From positions 1 to 22,528 of the forward strand of contig NZ_CALIJF010000079.1 in the NCBI RefSeq assembly GCF_938018035.1: 22,528 nt of DNA, written 5' to 3'. This DNA comes from an uncultured Campylobacter sp. GTDB lineage: Bacteria; Campylobacterota; Campylobacteria; Campylobacterales; Campylobacteraceae. Position numbers and translations under genes: made by a program. Below the pieces are notes generated by a model. It searched no databases and was not told where the DNA came from. It was given only the letters and a program-made list of their open reading frames with translations. Position 1 is the stretch's first letter. The number at the start of each line of letters is the position of its first letter. Below, piece after piece: positions 21,514 to 22,528 of this stretch.

Positions 21514-22528
21514 AGTTATACGTAAAATACGCGGCTCTTTCCTATCTGAAGTATTTTTTTATACTTCTAATAGCCCTTGAGTGCTTTTACGTAGGCATCG
21601 ATGTGCTTACCAATCTCAAAGATTTTCCCTCAAGCGCGAATACCGCTCTTTTGTATATTGCTCTAACCGCAGCGGTCGCGCTTAGCTACACGCTGCCGCT
21701 AAGTCTTATTTTTGCGCTTATTTTAATGGGCTTTAATATGATCCGTAGCAACGAGCTGGTGAGCTTTTATGCGCTTGGAGTTAGCAAAAACGCTCTGATA
21801 ATCCCTCCATTTTTGATCGCACTTGCGATTACTGCAGGCTTTATAGCTTTAAATTCCACCCCGTTTGCATACGCGCTAAAATTTCAAAAGAATTTAACCG
21901 ATTTATCGCCTACGGGGGGAGATATGTTTTTGAAATTTGAGGGTAAATATATCTACATCAAAGCTCTAAACGGCAAAAACGCAAATGATATAACGATCTT
22001 TGATGTGGGTGATAACTCCGTTGCTTCACGCTCGCATGCAAGCTCTGGCGAATACGCAGGCAAAATTTGGCATCTGCGCGACGTAAATACCACGACTTTA
22101 CCAGTGCAGCTTAAGCTTGGAGGAAGTGGATTAAGAAGTGAGTTTAGCGCGCAGAGCGAGGCGCTTAAGGGCTTTGATCCAAGCTCAATTGCAAGCGTTT
22201 ATGATACGAGTAATGTATATTCGATCAGGGATGCTTTGCGTTCGATCCGCACCTTTTCGCATCAAGGCGTGAATATCTCCACCATAAAAGCAAGCCTTTA
22301 TAATATGATATTTTTCCCGTTGTTTGCACCTTTGGCGGTATTGGTTCTGTATTATTATCTGCCCGTTACGGGACGATTTTTTAATCTTGCACTACTAAGC
22401 TTTGGATTTTTTATCGCTACGCTATGCGCTTGGGGTGTGCTTTTCGTTTTGATTAGGTTTTCTCTCAACGGCGTCATCATCCCAGAACTTGGCATTATCG
22501 TGCCCATAACAGCGCTATTAGGCTTTGC
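21510..22528 (+). CDS. lptG: LptG/LptF-family LPS export permease (3' end beyond window)
   Basis: The frame opens at GTG 21510, overlapping the pth stop (GTGA), and stays open for 339 codons to the window end, so it is partial. It begins MKLYVKYAALSYLKYFFILL, with a first span of about 15-33. Further spans lie at about 48-74, with LPLSLIFALILMGFNMIRSNEL, the LptF/LptG coupling region, and at about 95-112. A periplasmic beta domain follows (about 125-265, with FEGKYIYIKALNG). C-terminal spans begin at about 270 (MIFFPLFAPLAVLVLYYYLP). LptG and LptF form the membrane part of the LptB2FG complex that extracts LPS from the inner membrane. The position after rplY-pth matches C. jejuni Cj0313. LptF cannot be fully excluded, but the pth neighbour favours LptG. 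Confidence 0.88.
   Translation, partial: MKLYVKYAALSYLKYFFILLIALECFYVGIDVLTNLKDFPSSANTALLYIALTAAVALSYTLPLSLIFALILMGFNMIRSNELVSFYALGVSKNALIIPPFLIALAITAGFIALNSTPFAYALKFQKNLTDLSPTGGDMFLKFEGKYIYIKALNGKNANDITIFDVGDNSVASRSHASSGEYAGKIWHLRDVNTTTLPVQLKLGGSGLRSEFSAQSEALKGFDPSSIASVYDTSNVYSIRDALRSIRTFSHQGVNISTIKASLYNMIFFPLFAPLAVLVLYYYLPVTGRFFNLALLSFGFFIATLCAWGVLFVLIRFSLNGVIIPELGIIVPITALLGF

Noticed and set aside
21914..21919. G6 run inside lptG as a phase-variation tract
   Set aside because: Six G is below the length usually unstable in Campylobacter, and the frame is intact.

Overview
The window looks like chromosomal DNA from a member of Campylobacterota, most likely one of the higher-GC oral Campylobacter species (C. 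gracilis is the best fit I can suggest; this is inference). The grounds are: Campylobacter-type proteins (a DUF1104 periplasmic protein, a Ctc-type bL25, Campylobacter-like SerB, Tal and LpxB); the rplY-pth-lptG order and the surE/ThiF-family pair, both known from C. jejuni; TATAAT -10 boxes with no clear -35; and AT-rich words of the form RAATTY scattered through otherwise GC-moderate DNA. I see no rRNA, tRNA, CRISPR array or insertion sequence.

Layout. 1-960: a decayed coding remnant, then about 700 bases without a convincing gene. 961-2739 (minus): an OmpR-type response regulator and its sensor kinase. 3213-3746 (minus): a secreted DUF1104 protein with a Met/His/Cys-rich tail. 4066-4767 (plus): a DUF1275 membrane protein, converging through a shared terminator on sodC (minus). 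4838-8284 (minus): nitroreductase, modD, modA, modB, sodC. This is a molybdate-type locus with a binding protein, a permease and ModD but no ATPase gene. 8960-10400 (minus): tcdA and surE. 10804-11304 (minus): a small lipoprotein, divergent from a long plus-strand run of lpxB, greA, argC, an LpxH-type phosphatase, serB, tal and a pilT-type ATPase (11373-17960). 18187-18339: a run of eight G touching a -10 box, followed by a 36-residue very basic protein. 18476-20264: an unrecognised membrane protein and a PD-(D/E)XK nuclease-like protein. 20411-22528: rplY, pth and the start of lptG, which runs off the window.

How the genes fit together. LpxB, the LpxH-type phosphatase and LptG belong to lipid A synthesis and LPS export. 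The mod genes would supply oxyanion for molybdenum or tungsten enzymes. SodC, the lipoprotein, the DUF1104 protein and the two-component system act at the envelope. GreA, bL25, Pth and TcdA serve transcription and translation.

The most unusual points are: (a) a low-complexity insert of about 110 residues inside LpxB that carries nine RAATTY hexamers, all in the same reading phase; (b) RAATTY arrays of similar density in several gene-free spacers; (c) the G8 tract against a promoter -10 box, upstream of a tiny basic protein; (d) the membrane protein plus nuclease pair set between housekeeping genes; and (e) the molybdate locus without modC.
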